Source: Aequorivita lipolytica
GTDB lineage: Bacteria; Bacteroidota; Bacteroidia; Flavobacteriales; Flavobacteriaceae
Assembly: GCF_007997135.1 (NCBI RefSeq)
Contig: NZ_VORU01000010.1
Span: 62,001-126,000, forward strand
DNA: 64,000 nucleotides
Reading direction: 5' to 3'
Below, in pieces: positions 35,820-45,058 of the stretch. Under the pieces are notes generated by a model. It was not told the origin of the DNA, did no database searches, and worked only from the letters and a program-made list of their open reading frames with translations. Position 1 is the stretch's first letter, and each line of letters starts with the position of its first letter. The position numbers were made by a program, and so were the translations under genes.

Positions 35820-38800
35820 TTATAGGTTCTTTTCGATATATTCGTTTGGGGTGCAGTTATAAGTTTCCTTAAAACATTTACTGAAATAAGAAGGCGTATT
35901 AAACCCAACTTGATACGCTATTTCTGAAATTGAAGTGTCCGATTCCTCAAGCAAACGAATAGCAAGTTTCAACCGTTGCGAACGTATAAACTCACTGGCA
36001 GACATTCCCGTAATAGCCTTCAGTTTTCGGTGCAATTGTGTACGGCTCATCAGCATAATTTTACTAAAACGGTCACTTGTGAATTCAGGATCTGTTATGT
36101 GTTCATCCAATACCGTTTGCAAGCGTTTTAAAAAATCACTTTCGGCAGAAGTTATTGCCAATTCGGGATTAATGCTGAGCGTTTTACTGAAATGCTTTTG
36201 AAGTTTTCTTCTATTTTCAATAAGTTTTTCAACCCTGACTTTCAGTTTTTCACTGCTGAAAGGTTTGGTTACATATCCATCAGCACCTGTTTTTATGCCT
36301 TCAATTTCGCTCTCCTCACCCACTTTTGCGGTGAGAAGGATTATGGGAATATGACTTGTAAGTTCATTTGCTTTAAGGGTATTACAAAGCTGAATACCGT
36401 TAACTTCAGGCATCATAATATCACTGACAATCAAATCTGGCATTTCTTTTATTGCTTTTTCGATTCCTATCTTACCGTTCTCTGCTTGAAATATTTGATA
36501 ATTATGCTTAAATATTGAAATAATAAAGGCCCGGATATCGGGTTCGTCCTCAACAATTAATATAATAGCTTTATCTTTAGCTGAAACACTTTCAAATTTG
36601 TCTTCCGCAGAATATGTAGTTCTATTTTTTTCTACTGAAATTATTTCGGCATCTTCAAAGGCATCCCTATTTATAGGTAGCGAAACAGTAAACTGAATTT
36701 TGTCATCATCAATATTATTAGCAACAATGGATCCTTTTGAAAGTGTTACCAATTCCCTCACCAATGCCAAACCAACCCCCACGCCTTCCGAAAGTTTATT
36801 GTCCTGGTAAAAACGCTGAAAAAGTTTGCTTAAATCCTTTTTCCCAACATTATCGCTTTTATTGATTACTGAAAGAACCAAAACTCCCTCTTGATTGTTC
36901 GCATCAAACACAATCGTACTGCGCTTCGGTGAATATTTTATAGCATTGGATAAAAGATTTGAAGTTATCTTTTCAATAACATCTTTATCAAACCAAACAC
37001 TTTTTAAATTGTTTATATTGCTCAAAATAGTTATCTGTTTTTCGGCAGCTTTGTACTGAAAGGCACTAATAAGTTGTTTGAGCAAAACTGAAAGGTTTCC
37101 TTGCTTAATTGCCAATATTCGCTGACCGGAATCTATCATAGACAATTCGAGCATTTGATCTACCAAACTCACCAGCCTGTCTGCATTTTGTTTTACCAGC
37201 GACAGTTCTTTTTTATCTTCTTTTGAAATTTTTGCTTTTGCAAGTTGATTCTCTATTGGTCCAGAAATAAGCGTTAAAGGAGTTCGAAATTCGTGCGAAA
37301 TATTTGTGTAGAGTTTCGTTTTGAGCTCATCCACCTTTTTAAGCCTTGCCGTTTCTTCGAGCTTCAATCGCAACTGGGTTTTAATCTCCCAGCGCCATTT
37401 TAGATATCGGTAAAGATAAAATGCGAATAAAAGAAAGAGCACTGCGTACATTGCTTTTGCCAAATTGGTAGCGTACCAAGGTTTCAAAATTGTGAATGAG
37501 TAGGTTGCCGGTTCCGTATTCCAAACGCCGTCATAGTTACTGGAAATAACCTGAAACTCATAGTCATTGGGCGGTAGGTTTGTGTAATGCGCAAGGTTGA
37601 TGTTTCCCGCGGCAATCCAATTGGCATCGTTGTTTACTAGTTTATACTTGTATTGGTTGCGCTCGGGTTGTGAAAAATGCAGGGACGAAAATGTGAAAGT
37701 TACTGTGTTTTCATTGTATTTAAGATTTTGTTTTGGTGTAAGCTTTCGGTCTTTATTGAACACTTCAAAACCTGAAATTATTGTTTTTGGCTTTACGGGA
37801 TTAAACGATAATTGGTTTGGATTAAACCAATTAATCCCTTCCAATCCGCCGAAATACAGCATGCCATTCTCGTCTTTAAAATAAGCGCCCGTATTAAATT
37901 CGAAAGCTTGCAAACCGTCGTAATTGCTGTAATTATCTATTACCGAAATGGTGTTATTTTTAAATTTTAGTTTCGAGATACCTTTATTGCTACTTATCCA
38001 TAAATAATCTTCAGCGTCTGGAAGAATTCCGTAAACTACATTGTTTGGCAAACCATTTGCCATTGTGAATTTTTGAATGTTTTTATCCTCTGGATTGTAA
38101 ATTTGTAGCCCATCTCCGTTGGTCCCGATTAAAAGAAGCGAGCCATCAAAGTATAATGATTTCACATTACTGCTTACATCTTCTACATTTTCAAGAGCAC
38201 TGTTTTGAATATTGAGCTTAAAAATGCCGTCGGTTTCCGTGCCAATCCAAAGTTCTTTTTTGCTTCCCTGTTCAATAGTTCTAATATTATTTGTGGTGAG
38301 CTTTGAATTTTCTGTTGTGAATTTTTGAATAATCCCTTTGTTTCTATCAAATTGAATTAGGCCGTGATCCCTTGTGCAAAGCCAGAATAAGCCATTTTCA
38401 TCTTTATAGATCTTCCAAATAGTGAATGAGGCAGTTTCATTAAACGAAGTAAATTTTCCATTGGCATCCATAAGCTGCAAACCGTGGGTTTGATGGCCTA
38501 TCCAAAGCATTCCGTCGTCAAACAACAAGCTCATAATTCTGTCTCCCAAAAGACCCGAATTTTGAGTGGTGTAGGTGTGAAAATCCTGTTTGTCAATATT
38601 TAAACGGGTCAATCCCTTTCCCGAGGTGCCTACCCAAATATTTTTTTCGGCATCTTTTGTAATCGCTCTAATAACGTCCACATTCACATTCAATGGCACT
38701 TGATCGTTTGTAAGCACATTAAATTTCACCAAGTATTGGTCATAATAACTAAGCCCAGTACCGTCAGTGCCCAGCCAAATTGTTCCTGTATTGTCTTCAA

Positions 38801-39710
38801 ACAAAGACAGCACATCGTTGTAATGTAGGGCATAAGGATTGTTTTTATCCTCGGTAAAATTTTGAATAGTTTTCCTTTCAAAATTTATCAAATAAACACC
38901 TCGTCCGTAAGTGGCAATCCACAGTTGGTTTCGTCTATCCACTAAAAGGTCTTGAATAATTAAATTCACGGGTATTTCGGCATCATAAAAACCATTGAAC
39001 TGTTGAAAATCTGATTCGTTGGGATGCTTAATAAAAAGTCCTTTTCCGTAGCTTCCCAGGTAAAGAATATTGTTTTTGGATTGTGAAATAGCACTAAAAT
39101 TAGTTTCGGGCATAATTTCCCGAAAAATATATTTATCGTTATTTATTTCTAAAAACCCATTGTTTGTAGTCGCTAAAATGGTTTTGCCATTTGTTTCTAG
39201 GAAACCATAAATTGAACGCTTGGAATCTTTCGGTTTTAAAAATTGAATAGTATCATTTGCTTTATAATTAACCTTATAAATACCATTTCCGTAGGTTCCC
39301 AAATAGAGATTGAAGGTTTCATTTTGAATAAGCGTGCTTACATTATTAACAGCTGAGATGGTTTTGAAAGCATTGTTCTCAAGATTGTATTTTTGCAACT
39401 TTCCAGAATTTGAAACAATCCATAATTCACCATTTTTAGCTACGTATATTTTACCCAGCTTGCTATAGGTGGGGCGGGTTACGTCCTCAAACTGAATATC
39501 GAAATGTATAAAATTGCGGCCGTCATATTTATTGAGTCCATCCTGCGTTGCAAACCACATAAACCCAATGCTGTCCTGTGCAATACTGACGACGCTGTTT
39601 TGCGACAATCCCTGCTCAACGGTAAGCTCACGAAACGCTACTTGTTTATTGCTCTGTGAGAAGGCAACCAAGGAAAGCAAATAAAAAATAAGGAACTTTA
39701 GGGATTTCAT
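35820..39710 (-). CDS. Hybrid two-component system regulator (HTCS) with AraC-type output
   Basis: 1296 residues. Signal peptide (1-19), two Reg_prop seven-bladed propellers (about 25-680; repeated IWIATYGRG and LWIGTETDG-type blades), a Y_Y_Y domain (about 700-760), one membrane helix (about 770-790), HisKA with the phospho-His in SHEFRTPLTLI (near 806), HATPase (VGVGLALVREL), a receiver with phospho-Asp in DLIVSDIMMPEVNG (near 1097), and an AraC HTH at the end (SEIAYQVGFNTPSYFSKCF). It senses a ligand, usually glycan-derived, in the periplasm and regulates transcription directly. No PUL with susC/susD is nearby; its targets are not visible. Confidence 0.95.
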   Translation of the reverse strand: MKSLKFLIFYLLSLVAFSQSNKQVAFRELTVEQGLSQNSVVSIAQDSIGFMWFATQDGLNKYDGRNFIHFDIQFEDVTRPTYSKLGKIYVAKNGELWIVSNSGKLQKYNLENNAFKTISAVNNVSTLIQNETFNLYLGTYGNGIYKVNYKANDTIQFLKPKDSKRSIYGFLETNGKTILATTNNGFLEINNDKYIFREIMPETNFSAISQSKNNILYLGSYGKGLFIKHPNESDFQQFNGFYDAEIPVNLIIQDLLVDRRNQLWIATYGRGVYLINFERKTIQNFTEDKNNPYALHYNDVLSLFEDNTGTIWLGTDGTGLSYYDQYLVKFNVLTNDQVPLNVNVDVIRAITKDAEKNIWVGTSGKGLTRLNIDKQDFHTYTTQNSGLLGDRIMSLLFDDGMLWIGHQTHGLQLMDANGKFTSFNETASFTIWKIYKDENGLFWLCTRDHGLIQFDRNKGIIQKFTTENSKLTTNNIRTIEQGSKKELWIGTETDGIFKLNIQNSALENVEDVSSNVKSLYFDGSLLLIGTNGDGLQIYNPEDKNIQKFTMANGLPNNVVYGILPDAEDYLWISSNKGISKLKFKNNTISVIDNYSNYDGLQAFEFNTGAYFKDENGMLYFGGLEGINWFNPNQLSFNPVKPKTIISGFEVFNKDRKLTPKQNLKYNENTVTFTFSSLHFSQPERNQYKYKLVNNDANWIAAGNINLAHYTNLPPNDYEFQVISSNYDGVWNTEPATYSFTILKPWYATNLAKAMYAVLFLLFAFYLYRYLKWRWEIKTQLRLKLEETARLKKVDELKTKLYTNISHEFRTPLTLISGPIENQLAKAKISKEDKKELSLVKQNADRLVSLVDQMLELSMIDSGQRILAIKQGNLSVLLKQLISAFQYKAAEKQITILSNINNLKSVWFDKDVIEKITSNLLSNAIKYSPKRSTIVFDANNQEGVLVLSVINKSDNVGKKDLSKLFQRFYQDNKLSEGVGVGLALVRELVTLSKGSIVANNIDDDKIQFTVSLPINRDAFEDAEIISVEKNRTTYSAEDKFESVSAKDKAIILIVEDEPDIRAFIISIFKHNYQIFQAENGKIGIEKAIKEMPDLIVSDIMMPEVNGIQLCNTLKANELTSHIPIILLTAKVGEESEIEGIKTGADGYVTKPFSSEKLKVRVEKLIENRRKLQKHFSKTLSINPELAITSAESDFLKRLQTVLDEHITDPEFTSDRFSKIMLMSRTQLHRKLKAITGMSASEFIRSQRLKLAIRLLEESDTSISEIAYQVGFNTPSYFSKCFKETYNCTPNEYIEKNL

Positions 39711-39878
39711 TTAGAGTTGGTTGGCTACTTAAATATACTAAAAAAATTACAGTCGAAATTATTGCCATCCATATTTGCTTTGTCCCAACATTTACAATGC
39801 TTTTAAACAAATTTTTACAGGACTATTTTTGATGAATAAAAACATCAAAAAAGCAATAGGATATTTCAAAAAGCTTTT

Positions 39879-39886
39879 TATATTTG
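39879..39886 (+). promoter_or_regulatory. -7 box of the tRNA-Ser gene
   Basis: TATATTTG matches TAnnTTTG and lies 40 bases before the tRNA. Confidence 0.5.
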
Positions 39887-39925
39887 CACACTCTTAAGCA
39901 AAATGCTTAGGTAACGCATACCACT

Positions 39926-40010
39926 GGAGAAATGGCAGAGTGGTCGAATGCGGCAGTCTTGAAAACTGTTGAGGGTCACACCTCCGGGGGTTCGAATCCC
40001 TCTTTCTCCG
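39926..40010 (+). tRNA. tRNA-Ser, anticodon UGA
   Basis: The acceptor arms GGAGAAA and TTTCTCC pair over 7 bp; the anticodon loop CTTGAAA holds TGA inside the CAGT/ACTG stem; a long variable arm (type II, TTGAGGGTCACACCTC) and the T loop GGTTCGAATCC complete a serine tRNA of about 85 bases with a G discriminator. The genome does not encode CCA; the next bases are CAA. A perfect terminator follows. Confidence 0.95.
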
Positions 40011-40013
40011 CAA

Positions 40014-40051
40014 AAAGCCCCGTAATCGAAACGATTACGGGGCTTTGTTTT
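40014..40051 (+). terminator. Terminator of tRNA-Ser
   Basis: AAAGCCCCGTAATCG and CGATTACGGGGCTTT form a perfect 15-bp stem with an AAA loop followed by GTTTTT. Confidence 0.93.
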
Positions 40052-40075
40052 TGCAGTTGACAGTTCGGGCTATTT

Positions 40076-40225
40076 TACATGCATCCCAAATCTTTATATT
40101 TCAATACAAATTCTATAATTCGCTCATTATCCTTAGAATGTGGATTTAAGCTCATATTTTTTAAATGATAAATTGCTTCTGTAGAAACCAATCCTTTTTA
40201 ATTTTTAATCCAAAAATTTTTTAGA
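40076..40225 (-). pseudogene. Possible 3' gene relic behind the tRNA
   Basis: A minus-strand frame ends at a TAA near 40077 and reads ...STEAIYHLKNMSLNPHSKD then NERIIEFVLKYKDLGCM, a peptide of convincing protein-like composition. It is interrupted upstream by a TAA after FWIKN at about 40200 and by another stop about 30 bases further. No start, promoter or family is recognised. A 26-residue peptide could start at the internal ATG, but a relic of a longer gene is more likely. Confidence 0.35.
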
Positions 40226-40258
40226 ATAATTCAAAAATCAAATGTCAATAAAAATCCA

Positions 40259-42628
40259 TTAACCAAATAAAGTCCGAAACCAAGGTTTGGATTTTGCCTT
40301 TATGTTTTGTCCATAGCCATAGCCATAGCCATAATTGTAGCCGGTAACATTCTGTTGTGACACATCATTAATAACGTAGGCCATCTTTCTAAGTTTTTTG
40401 GTGGCATTCAGATCCTTTGAAAATTCCAATAAATGTTTTTCAGTAAAATCAGCACGTACTACAAATAAAGTGAGATCTGCATATTTTGATATCAACATTG
40501 TGTCCGCTACCAGCATGGTAGGGGCAGTATCCACTATAACATAATCATACTGTTTCTTTGCTTTTTTAAGGAATTCCTCAAAATTATGGTTCGAAAAAAG
40601 TTCAGGAGCATTTGGAGGAATTGGGCCACCGAGGCAAACATCTAAATAGTCATTATTACCGAGCCCATTTTGAATGCAACTTTGTAAATCCAAATCTGGA
40701 TTATGTAAATAATTCGAAAGCCCAACCACGTTTTTCTCCTTTTTGAAATAATGGTGTAGAGTAGGGTTTCTCAAATCGGCCCCAATAAGCAATACTCGTT
40801 TTTTCAAGCTGGCAAAGGCCAAAGACAAATTAACGGACATTAACGTTTTTCCTTCCCCTTTAACTGTCGAGGTAACATATATTACGTGACCAAAACCATC
40901 CTCTTTTTTTTGCAATAGATAGTTAACATTGGTACTCAAAATCCTAAAGGACTCTGCCAGTACAGAATGGTCATTGGCTTCAATTAGGGTTTTGGTATCT
41001 TCTATTCTTGGTATCTCGGTGAGTATGGGGATCACAGAATTCAGTTTTTCTACATCAAGGCGATTATGGACTTTTGTGTCCAAAGAAAATTTTGTGTAAA
41101 GAACCACGAACGGCAACAACAATCCTACAAGCAGGAACATGCCCAACGTTTTATTTCTATTGGGGGAAACTGGGGTGTTGCTGGAAAGGGCATAATCCAC
41201 AACCTTTATTGATGGCGCGGTTACAGCAAGGTTTATGGCGGCCTCTTCCCTTTTCTGCAAAAGAAGAAGAAAAAGATTTTCTTTAATGCCCTGTTGGCGC
41301 TCAATGGAACGCAATATTTGTTCCTTTTCCGGCAGGCTGGAATACTTGGCTCCTGCAATTGATCTTTCCATACCCAGCTGGCCCAAAGAAACTTTCAATT
41401 GGTTTTGATACATATTTACCGTTTGAATAACGTTCTGCTTTCCCTGTTCTAATTGCCCTGAAAGCGCTTGTAGTGTTGGATTGTTTTTACCGGCACTTGC
41501 CAAAAGTTTTTCACGTTCCTGAACTATTTTGTTGTAATCAGTTACCAAATTGTTTATACCGGAATTGTCCAAACCAATGTCAGCAGGTAATAAAGAGAAA
41601 TCTTTTTCTTCGGTAATGGTTTGCTTTAACAATCGGGATAACGCAATTTGAGTCTGTAGTTTAAAGACCTCATCTTCTGCCACAGATTTCTTTTCGAGTG
41701 TCACCCCGGCATCAGCCTCTATATAGGCTAGGTTGTTGTTTTGTTTAAAAGTCTTTTTCGATCCCTCAATGGAATCCAACTCCTGAGTTAAATAAACAAA
41801 CCTGTTGTCAATAAAATTCACGGTTCGTTCAGACACCAACCGTCTATCCAAAATACCATCTTTGTTAAATTTTTCAATTAAAGTATTAAGAATTGCTTCA
41901 GACCGTGCAGTATTTTCGCCTACAAGGGACAAAGTAAGTATGTCGCCAACACGATTTGTGGGCTGAATGTCAATGGCGTTAGTCAGTTGGATTATAGCCT
42001 GTTTTTTAGATTTAAGGACAATCTCGAAGCTACGGTCTTTATAATCGCTTAGTTTTTCCATTCCCGTGAAATTTATAGTAAATGGCAGAGTGGAAACCGT
42101 ATCCTTTTCATATAGGTCTATGGTGGTTGTTTTATTAGATCCATCCGTAATTTTAAGTTTTGAAGACTGGATCTCAAGATAATAGGAACCCGTAATATCC
42201 AAACTATCTGCCATTGGCTTTTTAATGACAACAAACGGATTGCCCCAGGTTTCATACGTTTTTACGTTCCCTACTTCGTTTACGGTAACATCAAGATTCA
42301 GGGCTTCGACCACTTCACTGAGCAATCTGTAGGATTTTAATACCTCTATTTGGTTTTCAAGATTGATGGCAGATTGATTTCCCAATAAAGAGATCGACGC
42401 TTCCGAGGCTATATTTAGTTCGGGGGAATCGTCAATAATTTTTATTTTGGCGATAGTATTATAGTTAACCGGAGTATAACGAAGGTAAATATAGCCACCT
42501 ACCAAAGCTATGACCGCAGCAATCACAAACCAGGGCCAATACCTAAGATATTTTAAAATCTTTACTTTTAGGTTTAACCGCTGCTGGTCTTTTTTTTGAA
42601 TCAAGATATCTTTTTTGTTTTTTGCCAT
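40259..42628 (-). CDS. Polysaccharide co-polymerase/tyrosine autokinase (Wzc-like)
   Basis: 789 residues. Wzz-type N-terminal part with membrane helices near 30-50 and 515-535 around a long helical periplasmic domain, then a BY-kinase: Walker A STVKGEGKT (near 590), Walker A' region VLLIGADLRNP, and Walker B DYVIVDTAP. The C-terminus has a Tyr cluster NYGYGYGYGQNIK, the autophosphorylation tail that controls chain assembly. The tail is encoded by a hexanucleotide repeat. It is the last gene of the polysaccharide operon and overlaps the exporter gene by one base. Confidence 0.95.
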   Translation of the reverse strand: MAKNKKDILIQKKDQQRLNLKVKILKYLRYWPWFVIAAVIALVGGYIYLRYTPVNYNTIAKIKIIDDSPELNIASEASISLLGNQSAINLENQIEVLKSYRLLSEVVEALNLDVTVNEVGNVKTYETWGNPFVVIKKPMADSLDITGSYYLEIQSSKLKITDGSNKTTTIDLYEKDTVSTLPFTINFTGMEKLSDYKDRSFEIVLKSKKQAIIQLTNAIDIQPTNRVGDILTLSLVGENTARSEAILNTLIEKFNKDGILDRRLVSERTVNFIDNRFVYLTQELDSIEGSKKTFKQNNNLAYIEADAGVTLEKKSVAEDEVFKLQTQIALSRLLKQTITEEKDFSLLPADIGLDNSGINNLVTDYNKIVQEREKLLASAGKNNPTLQALSGQLEQGKQNVIQTVNMYQNQLKVSLGQLGMERSIAGAKYSSLPEKEQILRSIERQQGIKENLFLLLLQKREEAAINLAVTAPSIKVVDYALSSNTPVSPNRNKTLGMFLLVGLLLPFVVLYTKFSLDTKVHNRLDVEKLNSVIPILTEIPRIEDTKTLIEANDHSVLAESFRILSTNVNYLLQKKEDGFGHVIYVTSTVKGEGKTLMSVNLSLAFASLKKRVLLIGADLRNPTLHHYFKKEKNVVGLSNYLHNPDLDLQSCIQNGLGNNDYLDVCLGGPIPPNAPELFSNHNFEEFLKKAKKQYDYVIVDTAPTMLVADTMLISKYADLTLFVVRADFTEKHLLEFSKDLNATKKLRKMAYVINDVSQQNVTGYNYGYGYGYGQNIKAKSKPWFRTLFG
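40311..40334. repeat. Hexanucleotide tandem repeat in the Wzc-like tail
   Basis: CATAGC is repeated at 40311, 40317 and 40323, followed by the partial unit CATAAT at 40329. On the coding strand it encodes alternating Tyr and Gly. A change in copy number keeps the frame but alters the number of tyrosines. Confidence 0.8.
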
Positions 42629-43395
42629 TATCGTGTAAGTAAAACTGTTACAGTTAAAACTAATGACAATATGGTCAAAAGAACGCCAACATTGCCCACT
42701 AGTCCAGCACTTTTAACTTTGGCCTCATTGGGATTTATTACTATAAAATCATTGGGTTTTATATAGAAATAAGGGGTATTGAACCAGTCTGTGCTGGTAA
42801 GGTCCAAATGCTGTATTTTGCGTATGCCATTTTCTTCCCTTATCAATAGTACATCTTTCCGTTCTCCATTTATTGTAAGATCTCCTGCAAAGCCAAGTGC
42901 CTGGGGAAGGGTAATATTCTGCTCTGTAAAGGAATAAGTGCCTGGTCTGGCCACTTCGCCCAATACGGTAACTTTCGCATTTAATATACGTACGCTTATG
43001 GTAGGCTCTTTTAGATGGCCTCCTTTTTCCAATAGTTCCTTTATTCCTTGCTCAAGTTCCTTTGTTGTTCTTTCCGCAACGTCAAGTGTGCCAAGCACAG
43101 GAAAAGTTATAGAACCATCCTCCCCTACCAAATAGCCCTGCAATTTTAGAAGATCAATATTGCTATTACCGGCAGAGCCTGCCACCGTTATATTGTAAGG
43201 CGCAGCGGTTTCCTGAACCAAGGCACTCACGGTGATGTTCAAAATGTCATTGGGTTGGATTTTTACAGGTTCATAATAGATTTCTTGGGGGATGTAATAA
43301 TCCGCATCCTGAAAATACAAAATCTCTTTTTTACTGGCGCACGAACTGAATACCAATACCAATGAAACTAAAATTAGAATATTTCTTTTTATCAT
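42628..43395 (-). CDS. Polysaccharide export lipoprotein (Wza-like)
   Basis: 255 residues. Lipobox FSSC (Cys19). A polysaccharide export (PES) domain begins at LQPNDILNITVSAL-like sequence (KIQPNDILNITVSALVQE) and is followed by a SLBB beta-grasp region (VTVLGEVARPGTYSFTEQNI). A hydrophobic C-terminal helix (GVLLTILSLVLTVTVLLT) probably crosses the outer membrane. It forms the outer-membrane channel for polysaccharide export together with the Wzc-like kinase downstream. Confidence 0.93.
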   Translation of the reverse strand: MIKRNILILVSLVLVFSSCASKKEILYFQDADYYIPQEIYYEPVKIQPNDILNITVSALVQETAAPYNITVAGSAGNSNIDLLKLQGYLVGEDGSITFPVLGTLDVAERTTKELEQGIKELLEKGGHLKEPTISVRILNAKVTVLGEVARPGTYSFTEQNITLPQALGFAGDLTINGERKDVLLIREENGIRKIQHLDLTSTDWFNTPYFYIKPNDFIVINPNEAKVKSAGLVGNVGVLLTILSLVLTVTVLLTR

Positions 43396-43530
43396 AGCGA
43401 AACGGCTTTAAGCGCTTTAAATTTCGGGTTAATAATTTACTGAATATGTGTAAATAAAACTATTTTCAATCGTATGTCGATCGCTCTTTCATATTGAGTA
43501 TGAATATATTATTTCTAAATTATAATAATC

Positions 43531-44298
43531 TTAAAATTTCTCTAATAGTTTAAAAAATTGGGGGATTTTTGAAAAATTCTTAAACAAAAGAACCCGTATG
43601 GGAAATGGTATACCATTAGATTTTATTACTGTAAAATCCTCCCTGGATTTTTGGTACATGTTCTTTAAACTCCTGTTGCTGGCACCCCCAACCCGCATTT
43701 TGGTTATAACCTTCGGGACATAGGAAAATTTAAGAGAGGGATCCCTCAAAACCCGCAACATAAAATCGTAGTCCGCAGCTATTTTGAATTTTAAGTCAAA
43801 ACTGCCATGTTTCTGGTAAACCTCTTTTTTCAAAAACAAAGTGGGATGCGCGGGCATCCAACCTTTTTTCAAAAGTTTTGGGTGGAAATTCCTGCTCTTC
43901 CAAGAGCGGATAACCCGCATGGTATCTTCCTTGTTCACATATTCCAGATCGCCATAGACGCCATCTGTATCTCCTTCCTCAAATATTTTTACAATCTCTG
44001 AAATGATCTCTGGCCCGGCCAGATAATCATCTGAATGTACAAAGCCGATAATTTCGCCAGTTGCCATTTCTATTCCTTTGTTCAAGGCGTCGTAAATACC
44101 TTTGTCTGCTTCGCTTACCCACTTAATATTGAGATGTTCGGCGGCCCGTGCTTTTATAATCTCAACCGTTCTATCCTTGGAGTTTCCATCAATAACAACA
44201 TACTCAATATTTTTATACGTTTGCCCCAAGACGGAATCCATGCAATTATTGATGGTTTGCGCGCTGTTATAGGTGGCAGTAATTATTGAAACTTTCAT
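43531..44298 (-). CDS. Glycosyltransferase family 2
   Basis: 255 residues. GT-A fold with ITATYNSAQTINNCMDSV at the N-terminus, the DxD-like YVVIDGNSKDRT and GFVHSDDYLA (Asp-Asp), and the later HPTLFLKKEVYQKHGSFD. It adds a sugar to the growing repeat unit; donor and acceptor are not predictable. The ATG overlaps the stop of the acetyltransferase upstream (ATGA). Confidence 0.93.
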   Translation of the reverse strand: MKVSIITATYNSAQTINNCMDSVLGQTYKNIEYVVIDGNSKDRTVEIIKARAAEHLNIKWVSEADKGIYDALNKGIEMATGEIIGFVHSDDYLAGPEIISEIVKIFEEGDTDGVYGDLEYVNKEDTMRVIRSWKSRNFHPKLLKKGWMPAHPTLFLKKEVYQKHGSFDLKFKIAADYDFMLRVLRDPSLKFSYVPKVITKMRVGGASNRSLKNMYQKSREDFTVIKSNGIPFPIRVLLFKNFSKIPQFFKLLEKF

Positions 44299-44843
44299 TC
44301 AACTATCTTTCTTAGTTTTATCAATTTAGCTGGATTGCCCTGATAAATGGAATATGGCTCCAAAGTTTTAGTAGCTACAGATTTTAAGGATAAAATGGAA
44401 TGGTCTTTACAAACTACATTCATCGGGACAATAGCCTGTGCGCCAATCCACACACCGTCTTCAATTGTTACTGGGCCTATTATCAAATCGAAGGTTGATT
44501 TATTATAATTATGGCTTCCGCATATAATCATCGCACCTTGCGAAAGACATACGTTTTTGCCTATTGTAACCTTCGCAAGATTGTCTATCCATACTTCTTC
44601 CCCTATCCACGTATAATCATCAATAGTTAAAAACCAAGGATATTTAATGTTTACCCGAGGTTTTATAACGACTCCTTTGCCAATCTTTGCACCAAATGCC
44701 CTCAATAAATTTCTCTTTAAGAATGAAAACGGGATAAGAGGGCTTCTAAAAAAAAGAATGTTTGTTAAGTACCACAATGCGCCTTTAAATTTGGATCCGG
44801 GATTATACCAAGAATTGTCGTACGTGGATAGGTCAGTCTTCAT
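44295..44843 (-). CDS. Left-handed beta-helix acetyltransferase (WcaF-like)
   Basis: 182 residues. Hexapeptide-repeat protein with IGKGVVIKPRVNIKYPWFL, IGEEVWIDNLAKVTIGKNV and the catalytic-loop region ICGSHNYNKSTFDLI, matching the colanic-acid WcaF group, which O-acetylates a sugar of the repeat unit. The N-terminus (DLSTYDNSWYNPGSKFK) is typical. Behind it, between this gene and the next glycosyltransferase, lies a relic of another glycosyltransferase. Confidence 0.88.
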   Translation of the reverse strand: MKTDLSTYDNSWYNPGSKFKGALWYLTNILFFRSPLIPFSFLKRNLLRAFGAKIGKGVVIKPRVNIKYPWFLTIDDYTWIGEEVWIDNLAKVTIGKNVCLSQGAMIICGSHNYNKSTFDLIIGPVTIEDGVWIGAQAIVPMNVVCKDHSILSLKSVATKTLEPYSIYQGNPAKLIKLRKIVE

Positions 44844-44856
44844 TCACTATAATTTT

Positions 44857-45020
44857 TTATTCTGCAAAAATCGCGGAGTCATTGATGAATTTCTTGGCAT
44901 ACCCAAACGCGGATTGCTGCCAAATATCATATTTTTTTGGGCCATATAGATTGCCTTTATCAAAACGTTATGAAATTCATCTGTATTTTCCAATGGAATA
45001 TACCAACCCACTTTTTTTAT
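44857..45020 (-). pseudogene. C-terminal relic of a GT4 glycosyltransferase with a frameshift
   Basis: From 45020 one frame reads IKKVGWYIPLENTDEFHNVL then IKAIY; after a shift around 44945-44950 (a TATAT step beside an A7 run) the next frame continues GPKKYDIWQQSAFGYAKKF then INDSAIFAE and stops at 44857. This matches the end of the neighbouring GT4 protein (VGWDLNINNTEKVSQ ... SKQAFEYASDFY). A stop precedes 45020, so only the last about 55 residues are left. Confidence 0.7.
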
Positions 45021-45058
45021 TTAAATTTTTTCAAGGGGTTAAGTTTGAAGGACGTTTT

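Noticed and set aside
43484-43502. Short palindrome TTCATA-N5-TATGAA before the GT2 gene end
   Set aside because: Six-base arms in AT-rich DNA are expected by chance, with no T tail for a terminator.
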